Under the pieces are notes generated by a model, which did not search any database, was not told the DNA's origin, and was given only the letters and a program-made list of their open reading frames with translations. A stretch of DNA of 64,000 nt from Winkia neuii. GTDB taxonomy: Bacteria; Actinomycetota; Actinomycetes; Actinomycetales; Actinomycetaceae. Below, piece by piece: positions 43,531 through 52,843 of the stretch (the first letter of the stretch is position 1; each line of letters starts with the position of its first letter). The stretch is from positions 2,042,680 through 2,106,679 of the forward strand of contig NZ_CP118946.1 of NCBI RefSeq assembly GCF_029011175.1, in the 5' to 3' direction. Both the position numbers and the translations under genes were made by a program.

Positions 43531-44316
43531 ATGCCCGTGAGCGAAGTGCAGATTATGACCCCACGTGGGAAGAAGCTGGCAGGCGATTGGGTTGCGCCAG
43601 TAGACTCTTGCGACATTTGTGTGGTGCTCGTGCACTCATTTTTGGGCGACCGCCATTCAGCCGGCTGGTTTGATTTCCTGAGCGCTGCTTACCGCGGAGC
43701 CGGATACCAAACCATGGCTTTTGATCTTTCTGGATGCGGCCAATCCGACGATGATGTGCTAACTAGCGACAACAGCGCCGAGGATATTCAGTCCGTCTGT
43801 AGCTGGCTCCTGGATAACGGGGTGAAGCAGGTTATTGTGCATGCTCACGGGTACGGGGCTACCGCCTCGCTTCGGGCCGTCCCACTGCCGGCAGCAACCA
43901 TGATCCTAACTGGCCCAATTTCGGGGTCGACGCTGATGGATTGGAGCGCCGTCTTCTCTTCGGATCAGCTTGACCAACTAGAGATTGTTGGCCACACGAT
44001 CATCCCCGGTTCCGAGGGCGAACGCGACCACTACCTGATTTCTAAGCAAACCCTGGCGGATCTGACCATTGTGGACACGCAAAAGCTGGCCACCGAGGTG
44101 ACTTGCCCGGTGCTGCTCATTCACGACGGGACTGATCAGGACGAGGGCATGGTAGAATCTACAACTCAGCTGGCGGCCTTGTTGCCTGACGGCTCGCGGC
44201 TGGAAGTGATGCGCGAAGCAAATTTCGGAGCTGGACCTTCGGCACCCGAGTCGGGGGCGGCTGCCCTGCGCGCCAAGTGTCTTGACTGGCTTCGCCTGCA
44301 CGCGCCCGCAAAGTAG
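43531..44316 (+). CDS. Alpha/beta-hydrolase-fold protein lacking the nucleophile
   Basis: 261 aa with the alpha/beta hydrolase layout: VVLVHSFLGD oxyanion-type strand, FDLSGCGQSDD, then a nucleophile elbow at 105-109 that reads AHGYG, with Gly107 where Ser is expected. CPVLLIHDGTDQDEG supplies an acid strand. The C-terminal His position reads EANFGAG without His. It is therefore probably not a hydrolase. The frame is intact. A divergent neighbour of metF; downstream 16 bases is the haem oxygenase gene. Role unknown. Confidence 0.7.
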   Translation: MPVSEVQIMTPRGKKLAGDWVAPVDSCDICVVLVHSFLGDRHSAGWFDFLSAAYRGAGYQTMAFDLSGCGQSDDDVLTSDNSAEDIQSVCSWLLDNGVKQVIVHAHGYGATASLRAVPLPAATMILTGPISGSTLMDWSAVFSSDQLDQLEIVGHTIIPGSEGERDHYLISKQTLADLTIVDTQKLATEVTCPVLLIHDGTDQDEGMVESTTQLAALLPDGSRLEVMREANFGAGPSAPESGAAALRAKCLDWLRLHAPAK

Positions 44317-44332
44317 GCGCTAAGCTCGTGCC

Positions 44333-44662
44333 ATGAGCATTGTGGTAACGAACGAAATCAGTATTCATCCCGAGGACGCACAGGCCGTCGCCGCCCGCTT
44401 CAAGGCGAACGGTTCACGTATGGGGGACCTGGAAGGTTTCGAGGGCTTCGATCTGTTGCAACCCACAGATCCGGCTGATGACCGATGGCTGGTAGTGACC
44501 CGGTGGGCCAACGAGAAGTCCTACGAGGCGTGGATTCACTCCCACCACTTCAGCGCTTCGCACGGGCACAAGGCAGATGAAGAGGGCGGGCCCGCCCGCA
44601 AGGTGGCCAAGACCCCAGTGGTGCGCCACTACCAGGTGGCTCACTGCCAGGAGGGCAACTGA
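44333..44662 (+). CDS. IsdG-type haem-degrading monooxygenase
   Basis: 109 aa ABM-fold protein. It shows the IsdG-type triad at exactly the S. aureus spacing: Asn7 (VVTNEI), Trp67 (EAWIHS) and His77 (SASHGH). These proteins cleave haem to release iron, giving staphylobilin or mycobilin instead of biliverdin. Length and start agree with the family. No haem uptake genes are adjacent, so the haem source is unknown. A generic antibiotic-biosynthesis monooxygenase is the alternative, but the triad favours haem. Confidence 0.8.
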   Translation: MSIVVTNEISIHPEDAQAVAARFKANGSRMGDLEGFEGFDLLQPTDPADDRWLVVTRWANEKSYEAWIHSHHFSASHGHKADEEGGPARKVAKTPVVRHYQVAHCQEGN

Positions 44663-44677
44663 CGTTAGGATTGTTCG

Positions 44678-47600
44678 GTGACTCAGAAGAAAGCAAAGCC
44701 TCATAAAGAACGGCGAGGGCGCAGGCCCGCACGTGGTTTCAAACCGTTTTCGGATCAGTTGCTTTCGGCCCGCCGGGCCTCAGTCCCAACAATTACTTAC
44801 CCCGCCCAGCTGCCTGTAAGTAGCAGGCGGGACGATATTGCCAAGGCCATATCGGAAAACCAGGTTGTCATACTGTCCGGGCAGACCGGTTCGGGCAAGA
44901 CAACGCAGCTGCCCAAGATCTGCTTGGAGCTGGGGCGCGGCATTACCGGAATGATTGGCCACACCCAGCCACGGCGGCTCGCTGCCCGCACGGTGGCTGA
45001 GCGCATTAGCGACGAACTAGGCACCCCGCTTGGGGAAACAGTCGGTTTCCAAGTCCGTTTTACTGACAAAGTGTCAGATAAGACCTTGATCAAATTGATG
45101 ACCGACGGCATTTTGCTGGCGGAAATTCAAACTGACCCGATGCTTCGCCGCTACGACACGATCATCGTCGACGAAGCACACGAGCGCTCCCTCAATATCG
45201 ACTTCATTCTGGGGTATTTGGCTCGGCTCCTGCCTGCCCGCCCGGATCTGAAGGTCATCATCACCTCGGCCACGATCGACTCGGAGCGTTTTGCCGAGGC
45301 CTTCGGCACTGACAAGCCCGCCCCCGTCCTGGACGTATCGGGCCGCACCTTCCCCGTGGAGGTGCGCTACCGCCCTCTGGAAATTGAAAACCTAGTCGAA
45401 GACGGCGGCGATATTCACGTAGAGGCCGAGCCGATCGACCAGGTGACAGGCATTATAGAGGCAGTAGACGAGCTGCTGGACGAACCGGGCGACTCGGGCC
45501 CGCGCGACATCTTGGTGTTCCTGCCAGGTGAACGCGATATTCGCGAAACGCAGGAGGCACTGGAAGATCACCTGAGGCATTTATCCGCCGGCTGCGCGGT
45601 CGAAGTGCTACCGCTATTTTCTCGCCTGTCGGCCGCCGAACAGCGCAAAATTTTCGCCCCCCACTCGCGCCGCCGAATCGTGTTGGCCACGAACGTCGCC
45701 GAGACCTCCCTTACCGTGCCGGGCATCCGCTACGTGATAGACCCGGGCCTCGCGCGCATTTCCAGGTATTCAAGTCGCACCAAGGTGCAGCGCCTGCCCA
45801 TCGAACCCGTCTCGCAAGCTAGCGCCAACCAGCGTTCTGGACGATGCGGACGACTGGCGCCGGGGGTAGCCATAAGGCTGTATTCCGAGGAGGACTTCAA
45901 CGCCCGCCCCGAGTTCACCGAACCCGAAATTTTGCGCACCTCCCTAGCGGCGGTGATCTTGCAGATGGCCTCGCTTGGACTGGGCAAAGTCGAGGATTTT
46001 CCGTTCATCGACCCACCCGAGCGCAAGGCAGTGCGCGACGGCACCCAGCTGCTCTACGAAGTTGGGGCCTTTACTCGCGAGGGCACGCTAACCAACATTG
46101 GTCGGCGCCTGTCTAGGCTGCCTATAGATCCGCGCCTGGGGCGGATGCTACTGGAAGCTGAACAACGCGGCTGCGCCTCAGAGGTGCTGGTCATCATTGC
46201 GGCTCTTTCCATGCAGGACATCCGCGAGCGCCCCGCCGATGCGCAAGAAGCCTCGGATGCAAAGCACCGCCGTCTGGCGGATCGCAAGAGTGACTTCATC
46301 ACCTACCTGAACATGTGGCGGTATGTGCGCACCCTGTCGCGCGAATTATCTAATTCAGCTTTCCGCCGTAGCGCTCGCAAGGAGTACCTGCACTTCCTGC
46401 GCATTCGCGAGTGGCAGGACGTGGTTACCCAGCTACGACAGATGGCTCGCGATATTCACCTGAAGGTCCACAAGCTGGCCATGCCCGACCCGGCAGATCT
46501 TGCCGCGTACACCGCCGGCGCTACCCCCGCCAGCCCCGAGTTCAACGATGCGGTAGCAAAGGCGTGCGTCGAGCTGACGGCAGGCCCCACCACTACTGAC
46601 GCGGACTCGATTCACCAATCCATCCTTACCGGCCTACTGTCCAACTTGGGCATGTGGGTGGCTCCCCACAAGGTGTACGAAGGCGCCCGCGGCACAAAGT
46701 TCGTACTGTGGCCTGGTTCCGGCCTTCGCGGCAGCCACCCAGAGTGGGTTATGGCAGCCGAGTTGGTGGAAACTTCCCGGTTGTTCGCGCGCACTGCCGC
46801 GGCCATCCGCCCCGAATGGATCGAGCCCGTGGCCACCCACCTTTCCCAATGTAGCTTTGGGGACCCTGTATGGTCTAAATCTGCTGGTAGCGCGGTAGTT
46901 ACGGAAAAAGTAACGCTTTACGGCATGACCATTGTTGCCGACCGAAAGGTACGTTTAGCAACAGCCGCAAGACAGACTACAGACCCTGCCAAGGCACAAC
47001 AGATGCTGGCACTGGCGCGGGAAATGTTTATTCGCAAAGCCCTTGTAGAGGGCGAGTGGAACAGCCGGCACCGTTTCGTGCGCGCCAACGCCAGGGTCTT
47101 AGACCGCGCCTACGAGGTGGAACGCCGCCGCCGCGAAGTGGGCCTAGTGGCCAGCGACGACGCCCTTGTTTCCTTCTTTGAAGATCGACTCCCCCTAGAC
47201 GTTACCGACCAGGTCAGCTTCGACAGGTGGTGGAAGGGGGCGCGCCGGCGCCAGAGCGACTACCTAACCTACGGCATGGCAGACGTGTTGCCGCGTGGCG
47301 GGCAGGCCGACGAGACCGAGGATGCCCCCGCCCTCGACAAGAATGCCTTCCCCGACAGGTGGCAGCTGGGCGACATTGCCTTGCCACTCACCTACGTGTT
47401 TGCTCCGGGTGACCCGGCCGATGGGGTAACCCTGACGGTTCCCCTAGAGGTACTGCCCCGCCTTGAGGAACAAGAATTTCAGTGGCTAGTCCCCGGCTTC
47501 TTAGATCAGCTGTGCACCGGCATTGTGCGCTCGCTGCCCAAGGCGGTACGCCGCGAACTAGTGCCCGCCCCGGACGTGGGCGCTGCGGTGGCAAAGTGGA

Positions 47601-49090
47601 TTCGTTCTGACGGCAAGACTTCCAAAGAAGCGGCCTCGACCTTCGCGCAGAAGCAGGCGGCCGCCCTCGACCAATCCATGGCCAGGCTGGCGTCGTGGGC
47701 AGGCATCGAGCCCAAGCCGAAGCCCCAGCCACAAAAAGACGCAAAGACCCAGCCGCAAAAAGACGCAAAGACCCAGCCGCAAGAAACCCGCATCAAAGCT
47801 GGCGAGGGCGACCTGGCCGTGGCCCTACGCGCCGGGCTGCGTGCAGTAAAGGCTGTAGACGTGCCGGCCACAGACATTGACATGGCGATCGAATCCCTGC
47901 CCGACCACCTACGCATGCGCTTCGTTGTCACGCAAAATGGGCAGCAGCTAGCAACCTCTAGGGAGCTGGTCTATCTGCAGCGCACGCTGGATACGAAAGC
48001 GTCCGCGGCGGTGCGCTCAGCGGTCTCCGGGGCGGTGGCCCGGGCGATGGCCGAGGCCGGGATGGTCGACCCGCGCGCAAAGAAGAAGGGCAAGAAGAAG
48101 CCCAAGCTGCCTGCTCCCAAGGTGGTAAAGGGGCCCAGCATCAAAGAAGAGGAAGGGCTTTCCTCCTGGCCAAGTCAGCACGCCCTCCCCGATTCGGTGG
48201 TCACCACGGGAGCAAGTATGACTGTGCGCGCCTACCCCTCGCTGGTCGACCCCTATGCTCCCGTGCGCGAAGACCTGGCTGACACCCCCGGCACCGGGGT
48301 GGGCAACACCGCTAAGGGGCAGGTAGCGCTGCGTTTGCTCGCAGAAAATTCCATCCGGGAACGCGAGCATCGCCTTGGCCTCATTCGACTTTACGTGCAG
48401 CAGCTGAGCTTGCCTACCAAGCGCATTACCACCAGGTGGCGTGGCAGCGAAGCGGCAGCCCTAGCCCAGTCTCCCTACCTCTCTACCGAGGAGATGGTGG
48501 CGGATGCGCAGTGGGCGGCGGTAGCAGCACTGCTGGACGAGGCACCGCAGGCGGACTCCTTCTCCGAAATGCCGGGCGGCCTGCCGCGCACCAAGGACAC
48601 ATTCGAGCAGGTAGGCACCTGGATGCGCGACAAGTTAGAAGACCGCGTGTACCAGATCATGGGGCAGGTGGCCCGCGCCCTGGCAGCCAACGGGCGGCTG
48701 GACAAGGCGATACGCAGCGCCAACCAGCTGTCCATGCTCGATGTGCTAACCGAGGTGAAGGCCCAGCAAAACCAGCTGATATTCCCCGGATTCATCGCCC
48801 GCACCCCCACTTTCGCCCTGCCGCATTTGGACCGTTACCTGGCTGCCGCTCACAGGCGGGTAGCCCGACCGGGTGCCGACCAGCGGGCTGCTTGGCAGTT
48901 GCAGCAGGTTTCTTTCGAGGTCGAAGACGCCATCGAGGCCGCATCCTCGCTTCCGTGGGATGGCGCCCGGTGGGCCCGACTCGAGCGCGCGCAGTGGATG
49001 GTGCAGGAGCTTGCGGTGCAGGTGTACGCGCAGACGCTCGGAACCGCGGTGAAGGTGAGTCCGAAGAGAATCCGCGAATTGCTCTATTGA
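44678..49090 (+). CDS. hrpA: DEAH-box ATP-dependent RNA helicase HrpA
   Basis: 1470 aa, longer than E. coli HrpA (about 1300). Walker A GQTGSGKTT at 68-76, DEAH at 165-168, SAT at 197-199, then the second helicase domain with the QRSGRCGRLAPG motif VI, an HA2 and OB region, and a C-terminal DUF3418 part. GTG start with AGGA upstream. Around nucleotides 47726-47783 lies a 24-base tandem repeat encoding PQKDAKTQ twice and part of a third, forming a flexible linker of about 25 residues. HrpA resolves stalled or collided ribosomes. Confidence 0.93.
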   Translation: MTQKKAKPHKERRGRRPARGFKPFSDQLLSARRASVPTITYPAQLPVSSRRDDIAKAISENQVVILSGQTGSGKTTQLPKICLELGRGITGMIGHTQPRRLAARTVAERISDELGTPLGETVGFQVRFTDKVSDKTLIKLMTDGILLAEIQTDPMLRRYDTIIVDEAHERSLNIDFILGYLARLLPARPDLKVIITSATIDSERFAEAFGTDKPAPVLDVSGRTFPVEVRYRPLEIENLVEDGGDIHVEAEPIDQVTGIIEAVDELLDEPGDSGPRDILVFLPGERDIRETQEALEDHLRHLSAGCAVEVLPLFSRLSAAEQRKIFAPHSRRRIVLATNVAETSLTVPGIRYVIDPGLARISRYSSRTKVQRLPIEPVSQASANQRSGRCGRLAPGVAIRLYSEEDFNARPEFTEPEILRTSLAAVILQMASLGLGKVEDFPFIDPPERKAVRDGTQLLYEVGAFTREGTLTNIGRRLSRLPIDPRLGRMLLEAEQRGCASEVLVIIAALSMQDIRERPADAQEASDAKHRRLADRKSDFITYLNMWRYVRTLSRELSNSAFRRSARKEYLHFLRIREWQDVVTQLRQMARDIHLKVHKLAMPDPADLAAYTAGATPASPEFNDAVAKACVELTAGPTTTDADSIHQSILTGLLSNLGMWVAPHKVYEGARGTKFVLWPGSGLRGSHPEWVMAAELVETSRLFARTAAAIRPEWIEPVATHLSQCSFGDPVWSKSAGSAVVTEKVTLYGMTIVADRKVRLATAARQTTDPAKAQQMLALAREMFIRKALVEGEWNSRHRFVRANARVLDRAYEVERRRREVGLVASDDALVSFFEDRLPLDVTDQVSFDRWWKGARRRQSDYLTYGMADVLPRGGQADETEDAPALDKNAFPDRWQLGDIALPLTYVFAPGDPADGVTLTVPLEVLPRLEEQEFQWLVPGFLDQLCTGIVRSLPKAVRRELVPAPDVGAAVAKWIRSDGKTSKEAASTFAQKQAAALDQSMARLASWAGIEPKPKPQPQKDAKTQPQKDAKTQPQETRIKAGEGDLAVALRAGLRAVKAVDVPATDIDMAIESLPDHLRMRFVVTQNGQQLATSRELVYLQRTLDTKASAAVRSAVSGAVARAMAEAGMVDPRAKKKGKKKPKLPAPKVVKGPSIKEEEGLSSWPSQHALPDSVVTTGASMTVRAYPSLVDPYAPVREDLADTPGTGVGNTAKGQVALRLLAENSIREREHRLGLIRLYVQQLSLPTKRITTRWRGSEAAALAQSPYLSTEEMVADAQWAAVAALLDEAPQADSFSEMPGGLPRTKDTFEQVGTWMRDKLEDRVYQIMGQVARALAANGRLDKAIRSANQLSMLDVLTEVKAQQNQLIFPGFIARTPTFALPHLDRYLAAAHRRVARPGADQRAAWQLQQVSFEVEDAIEAASSLPWDGARWARLERAQWMVQELAVQVYAQTLGTAVKVSPKRIRELLY
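47726..47783 (+). repeat. 24-bp tandem repeat within hrpA
   Basis: Two full and one partial copies of a 24-base unit (47726-47749, 47750-47773, then ten bases) encode PQKDAKTQ. The copies differ by one base, showing recent expansion. Copy number changes of the unit preserve reading frame. Confidence 0.9.
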
Positions 49091-49138
49091 ACCGCGCAAT
49101 CTTGGCGTTGAGCCGCTTGCTCACGTAATCTTTCAGTC

Positions 49139-50065
49139 GTGGGATTGTTTCAGCGAATATTAGAGTTCTTTCGGGGCGGTAGTGCGCCCGAATCTGACGT
49201 GCCCGAACAGATCCCCCAGCCCGAGCAGCCGAAGCTAATCCCCGCGCGCAAAGTGCCGCCTCCTTACAGCGGCGATCCGCGCCTGCAGCAGGTAGCTCAC
49301 GCGGTGCGTGAAGAAACGAAGACCGCTGCAATTTATTTGCGGCCGACCTCGGGAAAACCAACGTTAGCCGGCAATAAGTTGGGCGGCATCCCGCTGCTGG
49401 ATGCGCGCGGCGTACCCCAGGGGCAAGAGGGGCCGCTAGCCTTGCTGTTGCAGCTTGACTTGGAAGAGCTCCCCAAGGTGTTGCCGTGGCTGCCTGATCG
49501 CGGCCTGTTGCAGATCTTCGTTGGCACGGACGCTGAATATGGTAGGGGACAAGCCCCGCTGATACGCCTGGCTATCAAGCCCGTTTCTATTGGAATGAAC
49601 GCGCAAGAGCGCACTCGCGAGGTCTACCAGGCCGAGCTAAAGCATGCGGCTTTCGCAGCTGACGGAGAGGTCAAGGTTCGCGCCGAAGCCGGTTACGAAT
49701 ACATTTCTCCGTCCGAAGCAGGATTCGACGAACTGTATATTCTCCACTTCAACAAGGTATTCCCCGACACTCCCCTAACTTCCCTTACCGACCTGCGCCA
49801 ATACGGAATTTACGAGGACGTGCTGAACGCCTTCCCCCTAAACACCGCTCCCCGATTGGGTGGGCGAGCCGACTGGTGCAAGGATGAACCGACCGCACGC
49901 GGAGAACACGTCCTCTTCGCCTTCGGCGGGGATCAACTGCGCACTGACACTTCGGTAGTAGATCTGCTGGGTAACGACAGGCTAGCTGCAGGGGCAATCA
50001 CCGCAACAGATACAGCCTCCTTCGCAGACGCCTCTTGGTGGTGGGCGCGCCCCAATGGAAATTGA
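49139..50065 (+). CDS. DUF1963 (YwqG-like) protein
   Basis: 308 aa. N-terminal 40 residues are a Pro-rich linker (VPEQIPQPEQPKLIPARKVPPP). The rest matches the YwqG/DUF1963 fold: LGGIPLLDARGVP, LALLLQLDLEELP, LLQIFVGTDAEYG. The C-terminal HVLFAFGGDQLRTD resembles the QIGG-type element. Start GTG, no strong Shine-Dalgarno. Function unknown. It overlaps the SprT-like gene by 11 bases and is part of a possible operon with hrpA (gap 48 bases). Confidence 0.75.
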   Translation: MGLFQRILEFFRGGSAPESDVPEQIPQPEQPKLIPARKVPPPYSGDPRLQQVAHAVREETKTAAIYLRPTSGKPTLAGNKLGGIPLLDARGVPQGQEGPLALLLQLDLEELPKVLPWLPDRGLLQIFVGTDAEYGRGQAPLIRLAIKPVSIGMNAQERTREVYQAELKHAAFAADGEVKVRAEAGYEYISPSEAGFDELYILHFNKVFPDTPLTSLTDLRQYGIYEDVLNAFPLNTAPRLGGRADWCKDEPTARGEHVLFAFGGDQLRTDTSVVDLLGNDRLAAGAITATDTASFADASWWWARPNGN

Positions 50066-50570
50066 TGCGGCCATTGCGCTCACTCGGCAGATCCTGGCCC
50101 AGCGCGGGTTGGACTGGCAAGTAAAAGCAGACCACGCCCACAGGCGCGCCGGAGCCTGCCACCACGCCAAGAAGACGATCACCCTGTCGCGGGTACTGTT
50201 ACCGCTCTACCCCAAGGAGGCGGTCCGCAACGTCATCCTGCACGAAGTAGCCCACGCACTGGCGGGTGCCAGCGCAGGCCACGGCCCCAAATGGAAAAAG
50301 ATCGCCGCCCAGTTGGGAGCCTCCCCACGCGCTAGCCTACCCGCCTCTTTGCCCACTGCTCCCGCGCCATGGATTGGCCGCTGCCCTGCCGGCCACGAAA
50401 GCCCTCGCTACCGCCGTCCCACGCGGGTGCTAAGCTGCGGCAAATGCTCCCGCCAATTTTGCGGGGACGCCATCTTGAGCTGGTATTTTCACGGCGAAAA
50501 AGTGCCCCCGGAACAGTTGGGGAGAAACTACCTAAAGCAGATGCGCACCCTCAGGAAAACCAATACTTGA
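50055..50570 (+). CDS. SprT-like zinc metalloprotease-type protein
   Basis: 171 aa. ILHEVAHAL (about residues 61-69) followed by GHGPKWKK gives HExxH...H, the SprT active site, also known from SPRTN, which cleaves DNA-protein crosslinks. A C-terminal zinc ribbon is visible (CPAGHESPRYRRP and CGKCSRQFC). Overlaps the DUF1963 gene by 11 bases. Its 3' end overlaps the opposite-strand secreted protein gene by 20 bases. Confidence 0.85.
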   Translation: MEIDAAIALTRQILAQRGLDWQVKADHAHRRAGACHHAKKTITLSRVLLPLYPKEAVRNVILHEVAHALAGASAGHGPKWKKIAAQLGASPRASLPASLPTAPAPWIGRCPAGHESPRYRRPTRVLSCGKCSRQFCGDAILSWYFHGEKVPPEQLGRNYLKQMRTLRKTNT

Positions 50571-51395
50571 AATAGGCGTAAAAATTGGCGTTGCCCGCCT
50601 GGGCACACTTATCTGAATAGTTGTGCGCTAACGCGTTGTCGTTCGGCTGGTACGGCGTGTAATTGTAGAGGGCGGCAGTGGCAGAATTTCGCAGATACAC
50701 CGGAGCGGCCCCGCACTTTTTATTCACTGAAAACGGAATGTCTTGTTCGCGTCCGCTTTGGAAGGCATATTCGGCCGGATTAGCCCGATACCGATTGAAC
50801 TGGCTGGCCGCCCAGTAGATCTGTTTCGAAAACCCTTTAAGCGCGGGTCGCATTTTGCCCCATCCGGGCACGCGAATCCCATTGCCGAATCATAAGAGGT
50901 AGGTTTCAGATTCTTCTCCGAAGCCGTAATAAGGCCCTGTTCTTTTTGCAGAGTAACGAGTATTACCTGCGGGTTCAGGCGGCACGCCTCGGCGACTCGA
51001 GCAATGATCGTGGCCGCCGGAAGGTTCTTGCCGCCCTCAACGGGCCGACAATACTCCGTCCATCCCTGGCCTTCTAAGGAAAATCGTGCAGACTTTAGAC
51101 ACTCTATTTTTCCTCCGGGCGTGCACCTCTGCCCCGCTGACTCAATAAAACGTGCGATTGAGCGTTCATCCATGGAAAGCCAGTTCCCAAAATCTTCGTC
51201 GGAAATAATATTTCCCGCTTCAAATCCGGAATAATCCAACTTTGGCGTTGCTGCCGCAGAAACAGGCGCTACCGACTCGGGGCGATTGGCTTCACGTATA
51301 GCCGCGAGCGCGTATATGACCAAGACAACTATAAATACAACAAATAGGGCAGCAACTATGCGCCTGCGCCTGTATATTGCCTGCTTTTGGGACAC
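50551..51395 (-). CDS. Secreted/membrane-anchored wall-associated protein with an apparent frameshift
   Basis: The N-terminal piece (from ATG 51395) has an anchor (RRRRIVAALFVVFIVVLVIYAL) and then a domain with IIARVAEACRLNPQVILVTLQKEQGLITAS and AMGFACPDGAKCD. This is common in actinobacterial exported proteins. The frame is lost at AAAA (50829-50832 on +), and the -1-shifted frame continues with LKGFSKQIYWAASQFNRYRANP to TAALYNYTPYQPN and YFKYWFS. One added base in the homopolymer restores a product of about 281 residues. Real mutation or sequencing error. The function is not established; the fold resembles lytic enzymes of the wall. Confidence 0.7.
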
Positions 51396-51601
51396 GTCGC
51401 CACTTTCATTAGAAATCGTTAATATATATGCTTATCAGAAGAGGTGGCGAGCATGCCGCACAATAGTTATCCGCTATAACCGCATGTGGCAAACCTACAA
51501 ATAGGACTTCTTGAAGCTGCTCCACCTCGATAAAGTCATACTCGTATGTACGCGTATTGCATGCACACACCGAAACTACTATACGTAACTAAAGGGCAAA
51601 A
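51396..51601. promoter_or_regulatory. Divergent promoter region, secreted protein / tetR
   Basis: 206 bases, AT-rich. Sequence around 51540-51595 has several short alternating purine-pyrimidine runs (GTATGTACGCGTATTGCATG), which may be the TetR operator, but no clean palindrome is seen. AAAGGG precedes the tetR ATG. Confidence 0.3.
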
Positions 51602-52267
51602 ATGTCTATGTCTGTTGATCTAGCGGCCCCCACTGGATGGGAGCACTCAAAGCGCGAAGCTACCCGCCAGGCACTCCTGGAAGGCGGCCTGCAGCTTGTA
51701 ATCAAGACTGGTATCCCCGCCATGACCGTGGGAACTATTTCGGAAGCTGCCGGTTTTACCCGGGGCGCTTTCTACTACAATTTCGTAGATAAGTCGGACT
51801 TCGTATCCACTCTTATCGGCTGGTACTACCAGCACCTGCGCGTTCACACCGTAGAGGTGTGGGAGGAACTGCAGACTGTCCTCGAAGGTATCGACATGGA
51901 CGCCCCCGCGCCCAAGCGTGCGGAAACTGCCCTAACTCCGTTCCTGGATGCCATTACCGGCAACCATAGGGCAATAATCGCCCAGGAAATGCGCCTATAC
52001 GCCTCCCGCGACCAGCACTGCTACGAAATTCTGCAGTCTGCCGAGTTCGAATGGCAGCACGAAATTGAAGAGTACTTCCAGCGCATCATGGACGCCGTGA
52101 ACATCAAGTGCACCGGTTCCCTGAAGGATCTGGCACTGCTAGCTCGCACCGCCTACACGGTCTTTGACGTCTCCCCGGAGGGTTACACCGACCACTACGG
52201 CGAAACAGTAGGCGAGACGCCAACGACGCTGTCCACCATTTTCGAGCTAATGATCACTGACAAGTAG
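51602..52267 (+). CDS. TetR-family transcriptional regulator
   Basis: 221 aa. The N-terminal HTH is at about 20-65: KREATRQALLEGGLQLVIKTGIPAMTVGTISEAAGFTRGAFYYNF pattern, typical of TetR with GAFYYNF. A helical ligand domain follows, including QEMRLYASRD. AAAGGG precedes the first ATG. Upstream 51396-51601 is AT-rich and separates it from the divergent secreted protein gene. No target is evident. The next gene, a phosphoribosyltransferase, is 45 bases away on the same strand. Confidence 0.85.
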   Translation: MSMSVDLAAPTGWEHSKREATRQALLEGGLQLVIKTGIPAMTVGTISEAAGFTRGAFYYNFVDKSDFVSTLIGWYYQHLRVHTVEVWEELQTVLEGIDMDAPAPKRAETALTPFLDAITGNHRAIIAQEMRLYASRDQHCYEILQSAEFEWQHEIEEYFQRIMDAVNIKCTGSLKDLALLARTAYTVFDVSPEGYTDHYGETVGETPTTLSTIFELMITDK

Positions 52268-52312
52268 GCAATCCGCTTAGGCGTCGCAAAATTTTTGCAC
52301 TAGGCTATTGAC

Positions 52313-52843
52313 ATGGAGAAGGAAAACGACCGCGAAGTTCTAACCTGGCAAGCCTTTGGCGACGGCATGCGCACGCTTGCCGAACACATCTACGAATCGG
52401 GATGGATGCCCGACCTGGTAGTGGCAGTAGCCCGTGGCGGCTTGCTCCCCGCAGGCGCCCTGTCCTACGCCCTCGGCACCAAGTCGATCGGCACCCTGAA
52501 CGTAGAGTTCTACACTGACATTGCTGAAACCCTTCCCGAGCCGGTGGTTCTTCCCCCGCTCATGGACACTTCAGCACTGCGTGGCAAGAAGGTGCTGGTA
52601 GTTGACGACGTAGCAGATTCGGGTAAAACCCTGCAGCTAGTTGTCGACCTGGTGTCCAAGCATGGCGTTGTTTCTGCCGACGAAGAAGTAGTTGAAGTCT
52701 CTGAGGTTCGCAGCGCGGTCATCTACGAGAAGTCTCGCTCGATCGTCAAGCCAGATTACGTGCTGAAGAAAACCGATAAGTGGATCAATTTCCCCTGGTC
52801 CACCTTGCCGCCAGTCACTGACCCCAACAAGGTTGGGGCCTAG
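52313..52843 (+). CDS. Phosphoribosyltransferase (purine salvage-type)
   Basis: 176 aa type I PRTase. The PRPP-binding loop VLVVDDVADSGKTL is at about residues 95-108, with the N-terminal hood PDLVVAVARGGLLPAGALSYALG. Closest to xanthine/hypoxanthine-guanine PRTases of the Gpt type by eye. It salvages purine bases to nucleotides. Ends 4 bases into the converging RNase H-domain gene. Confidence 0.82.
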   Translation: MEKENDREVLTWQAFGDGMRTLAEHIYESGWMPDLVVAVARGGLLPAGALSYALGTKSIGTLNVEFYTDIAETLPEPVVLPPLMDTSALRGKKVLVVDDVADSGKTLQLVVDLVSKHGVVSADEEVVEVSEVRSAVIYEKSRSIVKPDYVLKKTDKWINFPWSTLPPVTDPNKVGA

